The notes below the pieces were generated by a model. That model searched no databases. It was not told the DNA's origin and worked only from the letters and a program-made list of their open reading frames with translations. Both the position numbers and the translations under genes were made by a program. From positions 3,141,277-3,205,276 of the forward strand of contig NW_025336416.1 in the NCBI RefSeq assembly GCF_004798865.1: a stretch of 64,000 nt of DNA, read 5' to 3'. This document shows positions 11,962 to 22,345 of this stretch, piece after piece. The stretch comes from Varanus komodoensis. Taxonomy: Eukaryota > Chordata > Lepidosauria > Squamata > Varanidae. Positions within the stretch are counted from its first letter, which is position 1. Each line of letters begins with the position of its first letter.

Positions 11962-12205
11962 GATAAGTTTTGTTCTTAACAGACCTAACAAAAAAGGAAC
12001 TAAATGGTCATCAATCATCAAAAACATCAGACCTACTGGGTCAGCCCCCCACACCCTATATTTCCTATATTTTCTGCACCCTTTTGCATCCCTTTCTTAG
12101 GGACTGGAATGTAGATCGAGTATTTCCAGTCTGTGGATCACTGTTTTGTTTTCCATATTCCAAACTTCCCTGTGCAAAGAAGGTCAGCGTAGGTGAGAGG
12201 GAATG

Positions 12206-14039
12206 TTAGTCCATGACCCGTCCTGCTGCTAGCTGTCAACCTGCAGGGAGTTTAGTTATTTATTTTTGTGTAATATAACACACTAAACAGGATTTGCCAT
12301 CTTAAATTGAAATTGATAAGGTCCAGAAAGGACTAGAAAATTTTTCTGGACGTGTAGCTTGGTTTTCAAAGTCAAGGCTAAACTTCTGAAATGTTACGTC
12401 CTCCTTAATTTCCATGCCACATGTTAGGAATGCTACCTTAAGTATATATCCTAGATACTCCTGGATGTAACAATAATGGACCTAAAACAGTGACACATTA
12501 GTCTTTGTTAAAGCTATTTGTGTAATCAATCAAACAACAAGTCTAGCAGAGGAAAGCGGTAGGACTGGGAGAGAGTCTCACTCTTCCTTGGCCAGGGTTC
12601 AATACGTGGAGTAGACACACAGTCTTATCTCCATGAGTCACTGATATGGCCTTTATTACCTCCCACTGTATTATTTTAATAACCTGCTGGCAAGAGAGAG
12701 CAACTGATCAATTTACCTTGGAGGTTTAATCAATAAATGCCAACAACTCTGGGATTTATGAACTACCCAGTAATGACATTGTGGTACTTCTGGAGTGCAC
12801 TTGGAAGGGGAGATGACACTGTAACTTGGCTGGCATCCACATGACTTGAACCGTTCAGCCTTACAATGTTGCTCAGAGTCTTGCAAGAGCAGGAGGTTCC
12901 CTGGGGAACAGTGATGTCTTTCTGCAGATCCACGGCTGCTTGTTTAAAGTCTACTGCAAGCCTTTGAACCAAGCCACAGATATGGAAGGATTCCTCAGGG
13001 TTGCTTGGGTGGACCAGTTTTGTACCTTGATGCTTTCTTTGCGGTGGATCTAGGAATGTGCCTCACAGCACGTCAGACCTGTAATAGAGTCAGGGAATGC
13101 ACACACAAAGCCTACGGCCACCCCAAGACAGAAGAGAAAGAGATTAGAGAAGGAGCTGTCATGGCCATCAATGAAAAACGCCCTCAGTTAGTTAACAACT
13201 AGGATCCTCTCCTGAGTAAAAATGCTGAGGATAATTAATGAGGGTGAACTCAGTCAGACATTCCTCCTACAAGAGAGTAGGAAGATGCCAAGAGAAACTG
13301 AGACTGTAATAAGAGAGCTTGACTTGGAGCATTAACTTGGAGGTGAGCCAGGAGATTGTACAAGCGGGATAAGAAAGCAGTGGGCTGAATTGTCCAAAGG
13401 AAACAGTTTGATTAAGGGTTTCTCTACACAAACTTTTAATCTGCTGCTCTACCCAGGCTTCTGCTTCTGGATTCTTTGGGAGACCAAGTTCAGCTCTTTC
13501 AAATAGGTTCCCCCTGCAAGGGGGTTTCTTTCTGTCCCTTCCTGCATGATCCATAACACAACTGCAAGATGGCTCTGCAGTGGAATGGCAAGAATTTGGT
13601 TCCTTCCACCCTTTCCAGATAATCATATTTATCCCTTATTTATTTGTTTGGGCAATGGACATTCTTGGAAACACAGAAGGAGGGTGGTGTTTTCTGTAAA
13701 ATACCATGATGGATGAATCATGAATGCAGAACAAATGCCTCATGTAGGGAAGCCCTTAAGATGAGGTTGAGACTGTATATTTTCAGTTTGGTGTCTGTGC
13801 AGAGAATAGGCTGGAGGGTGCTGTAAAAATAGGGAGCTGTAATAAATAAAAATTGGATAAAGACAGGGAAGTCTGTAAAGTTACTCAAGACCAATTGATC
13901 TGTTTGTAGGAATTAGGCCTGCTTCTTCCAAGCTACAGCATTTCAAGCTAGAGAGCTCGAACTCTGAGTTTGAGCAAGAAGAGTTATGCTAAAGTTAATG
14001 AGCTGTGAGATTAGCCAAGTGGCTGATGATAACCAGATT
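12206..14039. other. Unassigned sequence
   Basis: No gene is supported. A 119-codon minus-strand frame (13267-13626) has no recognised motif. I see no clear repeat family; AT-rich patches lie around 12260-12310 and 13620-13650. Confidence 0.4.
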
Positions 14040-14400
14040 GTTCTACAGAGGGTCAGAGGAGGAGGGGTGACTTCATCGGCCTAGAGGTTTGTTGTCAGCC
14101 AGACAATCAGATCCATTAAGTAAAGTCTGGCATTCTTGCTGTTTGGCCTATGGAAAGCACAAACCTCCCTGAGGGGGCAGGCAGCCCCTTTTGGAAAGGA
14201 AGGAGGTGGATTCCTTTTAGACAAAGGCAAGAGTGAACCTCACCAATCAGAGGGAAACCTGCTTAGAGAGCAGTATTAACAACTCTTATATTCGTGTTGT
14301 CTTACAAAGCCAGACTGAATAAAAGAAACCATTTAGAAACCTTTCACCTTGAACTGCTAGAATGGAAAAAGTGGGGAGGACATGCTCATGACCCTGCCCT
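14040..14400 (+). mobile_element. Possible solo LTR (fossil)
   Basis: The plus strand shows the order CCAATCAG (about 14241), an AT-rich TATA-like stretch (about 14285) and an AATAAAAG signal (about 14319), with spacing like the U3-R part of an LTR. No internal retroviral region, matching second LTR or target duplication is visible. Limits are approximate, and the call may be wrong. Confidence 0.25.
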
Positions 14401-15555
14401 ACCCCCTCTCCTTGAAGTAAGAGATGGGATTCTAGCTGTCTGGCACATGGAGAGTTAACAGAGCAATAGATCTATCCAACCCACATTTGAGTCTCCCAAG
14501 GCCTCCTGGAGTTATCTTTCCCATCTGTCTTCACACATTGTACAGTTAAACTATGGAATTCACAGTTTTAAAAATGCAAACATGGAATGAATTAGCCTAG
14601 GGATGGGTGGAACGGTCAAGGCTGCTTCCATGAACGCCTTCCTTTTTCCACCTACACATACATTCTGTGCCAATTCCTTGAGGATAATTTTGTTTTTATT
14701 AGGGGAAAAATACATATGTTGTGCACACTTTTCTAATGGGCACACGCCTCCCCCCATCACTGATTAAACCATATTTTATAAATGTGAGCATAGCTTTGGC
14801 AGTTTTTTCAAATTTGGGCATGCTATTGAACACATTTTTCTTTTTTATGAGATGCATTGAACACCTGGAAATGTGCAGATTTCTGACCTCAAATAACACA
14901 TGTTTGGTTCTGGGAGGGTACAGATCAGATGCATCCATCAAAAATGCGATGTGAATTTCTCAGGCACTCTGAGAACAGACTTAACACATATGAAAGAGAC
15001 ATGGAAAAGAGACACACTCATATTTAACCATCTCTAGCCAGAGAAGAATAACTCATCCTTCTAACTTGAGATGCCCATCAGCAAGCCTGAGAGCAGTTAC
15101 CTAGAGGTAGGGTGCAGAAATATGGAGATCTGAATTCGGAGGACTATAATCATCCAAGACAGGGCAGGAGAAGTGCTGGAAGCCCCACTTTTGGCTATCT
15201 AGTTGTGGTGCTTTGGACAAGGTGGCTAGGAGACTGGAGCATCATTAGAATATCCTGTATCCTTGTGGCCCTGGTCCCCTCCCCACCTCCTGGAACACCC
15301 TCCCCCTTTGCCCCTTCTCTGTTCTTACAAACAAGGAAGATCAACCAATGTGGTTCATTCGATGTTGGCTGTGGGGAATTTAGGCACAGATTCCTAGTAC
15401 CAAGGTTGAAACTCTCTGAGTTGGATTTGGGCATCCAAAGTATCCTATCACCCCTTGAAGCTGGGGGCCATCAGATTGCTCTGTTGAGCTGTTAGCCATG
15501 ATGGTGAAGTGCACCATCCCTACTAAGGAGCAGTATTATTGCAAAAAGAGATGCC
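14401..15555. other. Unassigned sequence
   Basis: No gene is supported. The part 14640-14960 has a run of short open frames on both strands, but they are mutually overlapping and without motifs. A 127-codon plus frame at 15112-15495 is likewise unrecognised. Confidence 0.4.
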
Positions 15556-15559
15556 CAGG

Positions 15560-15690
15560 ACACACAAGAGGGAAGGGTGAGTGTTTTTATGTGCTACTTG
15601 CAGGCATTTCAGAAACACCTGTTGAACATTGGTTGCAGAACTGGATCATCTCTAGACCTGATCCACCAAAATGTTTTTACATGGCAGGTT
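15560..15690 (+). mobile_element. CR1-related 3' fragment (old)
   Basis: The order GCTACTTGCAGGCATTTCAG, CTGTTGAACATTGGTTGCAG and CTAGACCTGATCCACCAAAA matches a common sauropsid repeat that usually reads as resized CTTCCCAGAGGCA, CTGGTTGGCCACTGTG and GGCCTGATCCAGCAGG. The same family is present in reverse at 41.0 kb. I place it near CR1 because of its tail, but the family name is uncertain. Confidence 0.5.
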
Positions 15691-16282
15691 CTGAGCTTTA
15701 TTTTATCCTGGCCAACTAAGAGCAGTAGGAAAGAGCTCAAAGAGCCGATAGCTATATTACATGGATAAGTACTTGGATGGACATCCTTGTATGCGCTCTG
15801 TATGCCCTATTACTCCAAAATGGAAGCTTAGAAAATAAATATGTATAAAACTGTCTCCAGCGTACAATTAAATAAGAACCCCAGGCTGTTTTGTTCTCTT
15901 TGGTCTGTGATGGATCACTGAGCTCCGAGTTCTAATTAGCTGGTAACAATCAGGGAGGGCAGAACTTTGTCTCGGGCCAGTGACCCCAGTCTTGCAATTA
16001 GACTCTCCAAGATGTGGTGCCTGCCAAGTTTTGTTCCAGATGAGGGTCCATCTTTTTTTCCCATTAAGGTTCAAGGAACCACTTTCTATATAGCAGGAAA
16101 GAAAAGAGAAAAGAACAGCAAAGCAAACATGGAGTTGTTTTGGTCCCCATGTTGCAGTTATTTACAAAAGTGACGTCAAAGGGATGTGTGGATTCACCCA
16201 TTCATGTTCCTGGTGTCCACTGGGTGGGATTTGGTGGTTTGTGGTGGTGGTGTGGTGGGTTGGTTGGTTGTTATAGTGGGTT
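15691..16282. other. Unassigned sequence
   Basis: No gene or repeat is recognised. A GT-rich patch (about 16228-16275, GGTGG/GGTTGG words) leads into the SINE on its right. Confidence 0.4.
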
Positions 16283-16468
16283 AGGAGTTCTAGGTTCCAG
16301 TTCAACTTGGCTATGAAGGTCTCTAGGTTTCTTTGGGCTAGTCATGGACTGTCAGCCTATTCCACTTCACAGTGTCGTTGTCCTGAGGATAAAATTAAGA
16401 GAAGGAAGCACTTGGAAGCCACTTTGTGTTCCTTGAAAGAGTTAAAAAGAGGGGTATAACTATAATGT
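16283..16468 (+). mobile_element. tRNA-derived SINE, 5'-truncated and old
   Basis: The plus strand shows a box-B-like GTTCCAGTTCAA segment near 16292, a GGGCTAGTCATGGACTGTCA middle part (matching GGGCCAGTCACAGACTCTCA of the better copy at 33.2 kb), a GTCGTTGTCCTGAGGATAAA block and a remnant of the L2-like tail. It lacks the first part of the tRNA-like head. Confidence 0.65.
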
Positions 16469-16494
16469 AAAAATAATATGAAGGCACAGTTGTG

Positions 16495-16604
16495 TGCATT
16501 TTTCAGGCAGGGAAGAAGTCGTATCATTCCTAACATCCCTTCAGCCAGCCATGTTGGCGAGGGTGTGCTGGGAATTGTAAGACTTTTTTCTGTCCAAGCA
16601 TTCC
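16495..16604. mobile_element. Hairpin (MITE-like) element
   Basis: Two imperfect inverted arms face each other. The right arm reads GCTGGGAATTGTAAGAC, then TTTTTTCTGTCCAAGCATT, and mirrors a GTGCATTTTTCAGGCAGG and GTCGTATCATTCC left arm. It is the same family as the clearer hairpin at 53.8 kb. It has no coding capacity, as expected for a non-autonomous DNA transposon. Confidence 0.55.
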
Positions 16605-16639
16605 TAAGCTTGTGCTTATGAAGTATGTATTATTTTTTT

Positions 16640-16710
16640 TATTTTTTATTTTATTTATTTAAACATTTTTATGCCGCCCATTCGCCGAAGCCTCGGGGCG
16701 GCTTACAACA
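16640..16710 (-). mobile_element. L2/CR1-type 3' tail
   Basis: The minus strand reads GTTGTAAGCCGCCCCGAGGC followed by GGCGAATGGGCGGCATAAAA and a T/A-rich end. This is the characteristic 3' terminus of sauropsid L2-group LINEs. It abuts a SINE in the same orientation. Confidence 0.75.
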
Positions 16711-16925
16711 ATATTGTTACTACACTGCATTTATATCCCACTGTTTTTCCTCTTTGTGAAGAATTCAAGGCAACTTACATAGCTCCATTTTATCCCCACA
16801 ACAACAGCCCCATGGTCTGAAAGTCTGAGACCAGCCCAAAGTCACCCAGTGAGTTTCCTGGGACTGGAACCCGGATCTTCTGGGTCCCTAGTCCAGCACC
16901 CTCACCACTACACCACACTGGTTCC
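16711..16925 (-). mobile_element. tRNA-derived SINE
   Basis: On the minus strand the head near 16925-16900 reads CCAGTGTGGTGTAGTGGTGA, a tRNA-like box A. It is followed by a box B around 16861-16871 (GGTTCCAGTCC), a GGGCTGGTCTCAGACTTTCA block, GTTGTTGTGGGGATAAAATG, and an L2-like tail ending in GTGGGATATAAATG. The piece is nearly full length. The order tRNA head, body, LINE-derived tail is that of SINEs that borrow an L2-like reverse transcriptase. Confidence 0.85.
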
Positions 16926-17480
16926 CAGTGAATCTGTGGTGCATCCCAGGCAGTTAGATATCATGTGAATGATATTTCGGTGGTGCCCAGATGCCCTTGA
17001 TGGGGCTACCCCATGTACAAATTGTTCAAGGTAGGGATATCTTAAGAATCTGTGCCATCTGCATTCTGGGTGGAAGCACTGTTGAACAGGTGGAGCCGAG
17101 TGTGTGTGTGTGGATGTAGCAGGACTGGCACCATAGTCTGGTGTCAGATCCAAAGGGCAGGCTGATTGGGTCGCATCCCACCTTCCCATTGTCTGGCCTG
17201 GAGGGTGAAGCCAACCCCTGTTGCTTGGGAAGGGAGGAAGGGAGTTTGGTTTGGAACGAACTACTTAGTGTGAACTTTACTTCCCTAATAGCTGGACCTC
17301 TAGCTTTGCTGGTGTCTTTTGTTAATGACTTCAGCAGCACTCCTTTTTTGTCTGTTTTAACACAATAAAGACTCTAGTCGAAAGCCTCTTTTCTTCATCT
17401 GCTTGGAAGAAGACCTGGCAGGAGTGGGCGGTGGAAGACCAGCCTCTGACACATAGCTTGGCTGGCACTGGTGCTTGGCC
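16926..17480 (+). mobile_element. Possible LTR fragment (fossil)
   Basis: A polyadenylation signal AATAAAG (about 17364) is followed by a CTCTTTTCTTCATCTGC-type segment and a purine-rich stretch ending in TCTGACA (about 17450). This resembles the R-U5 part of a retroviral LTR. I recognise no gag, pol or env around it, nor a second LTR, so it could be a solo or partial copy. The left limit is arbitrary. Confidence 0.3.
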
Positions 17481-18383
17481 GTGTTGGGCTTCTGCTGCGG
17501 TTCAGGCCCCAGTAGGGACTCCTTGCCAACTCCTTGAGCCTGTTGGCCTGATCATTTCCTGGTCTCTGATGTCACCTACGTCTCCGTTGCCTCTGAAGTG
17601 TGGGCAGTGACAGAAACAAGGAGAGTGCAGCAGATTTTCCCTTGAGATGTCGAGAGATTCCAACAGCTGAGCATACAGTGGCCTCTTATGAATCACCAGA
17701 AAGAAGAGAGGCCACACGAGGCAGGCAATTTGCATAACATTTGCACATGCCACCTTCTAAGTATTTCTGTCTATTTGTATAGAAGCATATTTAGGAAGAA
17801 TGATTGTAATTGAAATAGAAACACGGTCCACAGAGTGAGTGTCCAGGGGAAGCATGGTCAGGCAGCTGCAAAGGGCCCTCCCTCACACTGGGGCCACTGA
17901 CAGGGAGAGCTGTGAGGTGTCTGCTTGTCTAGGAGGTGAGAAGGGTAAGCAGCAGATGCCACTGCCGGTGCGCTCACTGGGGCCCTGTCTCCCTCCAGCA
18001 GCATTCACACAAGAAGCAACCCTGCAGGGTTACCATGATTCACAGATTTTTACCAGGATCTACCTGACAGAAGATCAAGTGGTTTCTACTCTACTGTGGT
18101 TTCCATCCTCCACACTCAAGGGTCCCACTACTGGCAGATATTCCACAAGCCAATGTGCCTAAACTTTAACCCCGAGGTTAATTGCTCCCTGCCTAAGTCA
18201 CTTGCCTTTCCTGCATTGTTCCATCTTCAGCAGTTGCCTCTCTTTCCAGAGGTTTCTCTGGTAGTTGCATACTGGGACAAGGGAAACCATGACACTGGGA
18301 TCTGACAATGCAACAAGCCATGGTGGTACAGAGAAGCCATACAACAAATCATTGTTTCTAAAGCCTTAACAGGTGAAATACTC
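17481..18383. other. Unassigned sequence
   Basis: No gene or repeat family is recognised. Open frames up to about 107 codons lack motifs. Confidence 0.4.
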
Positions 18384-18464
18384 GGACTGGGTTCAGATAA
18401 CACAACACCCCAACAATGGTAGAAAATGTTCATGACTTCATGAGTTGTCTGAACCCAGCCTGAG
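18384..18464. mobile_element. Short hairpin element with GTCTGAACCCAG ends
   Basis: Arms of about 20 bp (CTGGGTTCAGATAACACAAC at 18388-18407 and the complement of GAGTTGTCTGAACCCAG at 18443-18459) enclose about 35 bp. A related arm pair is found at 19921-20068, and a single arm-like TGAGTTCAGATTAAGC lies near 18728. The form suggests a small MITE family; no target duplication is obvious. Confidence 0.55.
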
Positions 18465-19920
18465 AGGATGAGGAGAACAGGAGCTGGTGACAGTGGTGGT
18501 AAGAAAGCTGACTTACCAGACTGGTTCATATGACCAAACAGTCACAGTGGCTTAAGCCACCATTGACTGCAGTGTGTGTTGGTAGCCATTTTCAATATTC
18601 TGGCTTGTCGTGTTGTCCAAGGTGGACAAAGATGGGTTGCTGACTTGAACTGCATGCCACCTGCAACCAGGACACAGCCCAAGGATTATTGGTGTGTTGT
18701 TAATCATGGCAAGGTCCTCTCCAGGCTGAGTTCAGATTAAGCTGCAGCCACAGCTTGAACATTCAAAAGTTGTCTGGCACATACCACAAATAAACAAGCC
18801 ATGGTAGTGTGTGGTGATTATGTAGTCCTGGTCATTGAGGAAGGGGTAGAATTGAGAAGAGTCTTACCTGGGGCCCTCAAACCATCGCGTGGAGGATGGT
18901 GAACAGGTAACGCGAGTGTCTCTCTCAGTCTGCTCTCCAGGTGCACTTCAAAGTCCTCTCCATGCCCTCTCTTCATATGGTTCTTGGTCTTCAAGCCAGA
19001 TGTGGACAGCACAGCCCTCCTCACAGAGGACTGCTCTCTGTCAGAGAGGACATGCAGCCATTCTAGCAGAGGGCAAGAGGACACAGAGCAGTGAGGAAGA
19101 GGAACGTGCACTCAGGATCCCCATCAGCAGAGGACATCTTGCCCAAGGACCTTCCAAAGCATGGAGTTGGCGCTGCTCCATGGAGCCTCTCCTGTAAGCA
19201 ACAGCTTTCCTGATGCCAGCAGAGGTGTGACAAGGTGAAGGCCCTCAGAGGTGGGTGGACATCGAATGATATAATAGTTTTGCGGAGGGGAACATTCAGA
19301 TAGGCTATGGAGACACGGGTGTTATCTGAATGGTAGACATATATAGCGGCAGATGGTGCAGGCAAAGGTCCTTGGAAACATAGCATTACCTTGACTGTCA
19401 TGCTTTTAAAGTCTCCGGGTTTTATACTCTGCAAATAGAATTAGGAGAATGGGGACCAAACAAGCCGCATGTTCTAAAGTGACTTATATTTTAATAAGCA
19501 GGGTTCTCTAGAGGACAAAATCTTTGCCAATGCATTGTGTAAAGAGCTTATTATGGGCAGTGTTCAAAATTGATCAGTAGGCTTATTGATTGTACATGGT
19601 GTTACTTAGATATTGTAGTTGGGAAATTAAAGAATTCAGAAAGCTGTTTGCTGTAGGGCTCAAGGCTTAAAGGAGATTATAATTCTAATAAAGGGAAGGC
19701 ATTGCACAGAGCCAGAGTGATGGGAAGTCTGGACAAGGACAAAGCAAGGCGATTAGTGACAGAGCACGGCAGTGCTGCTTTGGCTTTCTTTCAGCCCATT
19801 CATGTTGCTCCTGAGTCGGTGACCGGGCTCATGCAACACAGACCACACTCAAGGGTTGAGGGCAGGCTGAGCATAGGCTGTCGCTGAACTGTGTGCTGTT
19901 GTCGAAAAGCAGGTTATTAT
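18465..19920. other. Unassigned sequence
   Basis: No gene is supported. The first 350 bp share scattered words (AAGCCATGG, GTTGTC) with the hairpin family on both sides and may be its decayed relatives. The part 18840-19440 has overlapping open frames on both strands up to 123 codons, with no recognised domain. Confidence 0.4.
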
Positions 19921-20068
19921 GTTGTCTGAACTCAGACAAGGCAACAAATCATGGTTAGTTAATGACAAACAACTCACAGTTCACAGCCCAACAGGAACCA
20001 TGATTTTCTTCATGGGTTGTTTGCAGTTAATACGGCATGGTTGGTTAGTGCTACTGAGTTCAAACAAC
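19921..20068. mobile_element. Hairpin element with GTTGTCTGAACTCAG ends
   Basis: The end segment GTTGTCTGAACTCAG (19921-19935) faces its near complement CTGAGTTCAAACAAC (20054-20068). Inner parts also pair loosely (ATCATGG with CCATGAT, ACAAACAAC with GTTGTTTG). It is the same family as 18384-18464, but longer. Confidence 0.55.
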
Positions 20069-20309
20069 CCATGTTTCACCAGTGAGTGCCACCCCTACTC
20101 AAGCACTGCGTGCAAATTATCGTGTTGTCTCAACCTAGTCTATATGTCTTTCTGCCTGGAGCAACTAGGAAATAAAGGTGCATATGCTTGTGAGAAAGAT
20201 TTGTAGTGCAACGCTATGCATAATTACTTAGAAGTAGGGATTTTGAGAAATCTGCAAATGATTCAAATAAGTTGACATTTCTAAGACTCCAACCTCAGGA
20301 TTCCTCAAT
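20069..20309. other. Unassigned sequence
   Basis: No gene or repeat is recognised between a hairpin element and an L2-like tail. Confidence 0.35.
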
Positions 20310-20365
20310 GGACTGACTTTGGCTTTGGCTGTTGGGTGGTATAGAAAATAAATAAACAAATAATG
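20310..20365 (+). mobile_element. L2-type LINE 3' tail remnant
   Basis: GTTGGGTGGTATAGAAAATAAATAAACAAATAA-like wording, as at the very 3' end of L2-group LINEs. Only the last 50 bp or so remain. Confidence 0.45.
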
Positions 20366-20439
20366 TTTCCAAGTTGCATAAATCTGCAGACTAATTTTTC
20401 TTCTTTTATTTTCTGTAATTTTACATAAATGTAGTTGTA

Positions 20440-20700
20440 GGTAAATACGAGGCTTTAAAAAGTCAAATTTTCACATTTCCCCCATAAGCCAAAGCATGAA
20501 AATATGTATTCTGAGGTATGCACAAAAACTCAAGGTTCAGACTTGTCCATTCTTTGTAATGTGAGTTTGGACAATCAGAAATTTGTCCAAAAGTGTGTGA
20601 ATACAATTGAGCAAAATCCAGTTCTGTCCATGGAACAAAAGTCACCTGACAATCAATGAAAACAGAATGGATTTTGCAACATCTGAACACCCCTACTTAG
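20440..20700. repeat. Unclassified dispersed repeat, copy 1
   Basis: The end of this AT-rich stretch, with TGACAATCA and then ACAGAATGGATTTTGCA, recurs at 34.58 kb with TGACAATTCA and the same ACAGAATGGATTTTGCA. The shared TGTAATTTTACA-like segment lies upstream in both copies (about 20415 and 34468). The spacing is comparable, so these are probably two copies of one old repeat of unknown class. Confidence 0.5.
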
Positions 20701-20933
20701 GAGTATGTCCCCCTGTGTGTCGAAAGAGGAAAGAGGGAAGCATTGAGCTATGCCAGTGAATGATGAGAGCTGTCTTCTCTACCCAGTTCAGCTGTGCATG
20801 GGAACACGTACAAAATCATTCTGTGGCAAAGCAGGTTCTTAACTAGCTGGATTCACAAGTAGCCAGCAGAAAGCTCCAGGGGAGCAACCGGTCCCTCATG
20901 CAGTCATTTTAGAGCACAGCTGGGCAGCTTGTA

Positions 20934-21042
20934 GCTCTCCAGATGTTTTTGTCCACCACTGCCATCATTCCTTGCCAGCATGGCCCATGGTGGATAATGG
21001 GAGTTGTTGGTCAAACACATGGAGAACCATAAGTTGTTTCCT
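20934..21042. mobile_element. Hairpin (MITE-like) element
   Basis: The left arm has CTCTCCAGATGTTTTTGTCC and the right arm has GGGAGTTGTTGGTCAAACAC, then ATGGAGAAC, which pair imperfectly around a GCCAGCATGGCCCATGG centre. This is a very common squamate repeat, normally seen as CCAGATGTTTTGGACTACAA with a mirrored second half. Confidence 0.7.
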
Positions 21043-21874
21043 CTGCTTCAAATGCTAGAAAAGGGTCTTTCAACTGTGCCTGTTGTATGTTTATCTGACC
21101 CCTTTGCCAATGTTTAAAATTAATTCTGTTACCCCAAGTAATCTTGGGGAGCAATGCACCTCAAAAGGAGATCCTGGCCTGCCAATTTGCCTTGAAAGGT
21201 TGGAACCTTTTAGCACATGCTACTAGAGAAGAACCTTCTTCCAGCAAGCTGTCCACGTCATGCCTTGTGCTTTGAACTCAGTCAAACACTTCATCCTTTA
21301 TATTAAAGCTATTTGCATTTTAAAACTCATCTATTGTTGCTCCTCTATGACTTCTAAATGTGTTTTATGCAGCCATGTCCTCATTCAATAATTTATTTCT
21401 TGGTTTATTTTTGATTATTGATTTTTGCCTGTGTGTATTCAGCTTGGCTAATTTAAAGTAAAGGCTGCCTCTTTTCTTCTAAACTCAGCACTGCAATCTC
21501 AAAAGGAAGATTAATTTCAGCCTGAGAAGGCTCTGGTTTAAAGAAAACTTTAATAATGTTCTCAGAAGTACACGACAGCTCAGCAGAAAATTCCTGCCCA
21601 TGAAAAACTGAACAGCAGCTCCAGACTCTGAAGTTCTTTCAAGCACCAGAAGTCTTCTGGCCTGGCAACGCATTCTCTCCAGTTGGTAAGACCCAATCCT
21701 GCAACATTTCATCACAACCAAGCCTTCCTGAAATGAGTTGGTGGCGACGGCTACAAGACAAGCTTCACTCTCAGCAACATCTGCTGTCACACAGTTCCTG
21801 GACTTTACCAGTTCGGACTGAAGCCAGATATTGTGCATTTTAATGCTTCTCCATGGACATGCCATATCATTTTT
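21043..21874. other. Unassigned sequence with a 126-codon minus-strand frame
   Basis: A minus-strand open frame (21485-21865) is one of the longer ones in the window. Its translation is leucine-rich towards the end and shows no domain, signal or homologue that I recognise. There is no coding context around it. I regard it as chance. Confidence 0.35.
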
Positions 21875-21960
21875 TAAAATTCCATTTCTAAGCTGCCTAC
21901 TAGCTCTCTGCGCAGTTTACAAAAATCAAAACTCTAAAAATACAAGCAAAAGAACAATGT
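21875..21960 (-). mobile_element. L2/SINE-type 3' tail remnant
   Basis: The minus strand reads GTAAACTGCGCAGAGAGCTA followed by GGCAGCTTAGAAATGGAATT, a decayed form of the GTAAACCGCCCAGAG plus GGCGGTATAAAT tail shared by L2 LINEs and their SINEs. Confidence 0.5.
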
Positions 21961-22029
21961 ATCTTTTGTAACATAATATATGACTATTTGCATAGACAAA
22001 TACAACATGATTTTTATATCAATAAAAAC

Positions 22030-22345
22030 CCAGTTGTTATGCACCATCAAATTGTTTTTGACTTATGGCCACACTCTGAATGAAGGCCCTTCAAAATGTT
22101 CTCTCTTCCACAGCCCTGCTCAGCATTGTCAACTCAAGGCTGTGTCTTCCTTTACGGAATCAGTCCATCTCATAGCTGATCTTCCTCTAGTTCTGCCTTC
22201 TCTTTTATCTTCTCCAGAGAATCCAGCCTTCTTAAGACCTGCCTGAAATACAGCAACTGCAGTTTTGTCATTGTTGCCTCTAGAAAAAGTGCTGCCTTGA
22301 TTTGATCTAGGACTCATTTGTTCTCTTTTCCATTGGTTCAGGATA
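22030..22345 (-). mobile_element. RTE-clade LINE 3' fragment
   Basis: The minus strand contains a decayed ending of RTE ORF2: a KAGFSGEDKREGRTRGRSAM-like part followed by RWTDSVKE. It matches the RRQGSLEKTIMLGKIEG and RWIDSIKEA blocks of the family in shifted frames. At the low-coordinate end lies the 3' terminus with a CATAAGTCAAAAACAATTTG-like segment. It is the same type as the pieces at 10.7 and 62.1 kb. Confidence 0.75.

Larger units (their letters stand above)
10740..12205 (-). mobile_element. RTE-clade LINE, RT domain to 3' end (decayed)
   Basis: Reading the minus strand from high to low coordinates gives the order of an RTE/BovB-like ORF2. There is a VQAGF-side remnant near 11850, then a KAF-like segment followed by CGSQNAMDDPERNG. 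Next come a VLWTGSYCQG-like segment (matching LYAGQEA of the family), an RT core GKVSDKGVFYFPICSP-like stretch (matching GKGVRQGCILSP), then TKAKIIHTIIFPITLFGCES and finally RRQDSLEKTIMLQK. The frame is interrupted several times, so the copy is dead. Two long poly-T runs (11768-11785 and 11942-11961) lie inside or beside it. The wording differs from the BovB piece at 9.4 kb, so it is probably a second RTE lineage. Confidence 0.85.

Noticed and set aside
14040-17480. A single full LTR element spanning the two LTR-like shapes at 14.2 and 17.3 kb
   Set aside because: The two candidate LTRs do not resemble each other, and recognisable SINEs and CR1 pieces fill the space between them. No pol motif was seen.
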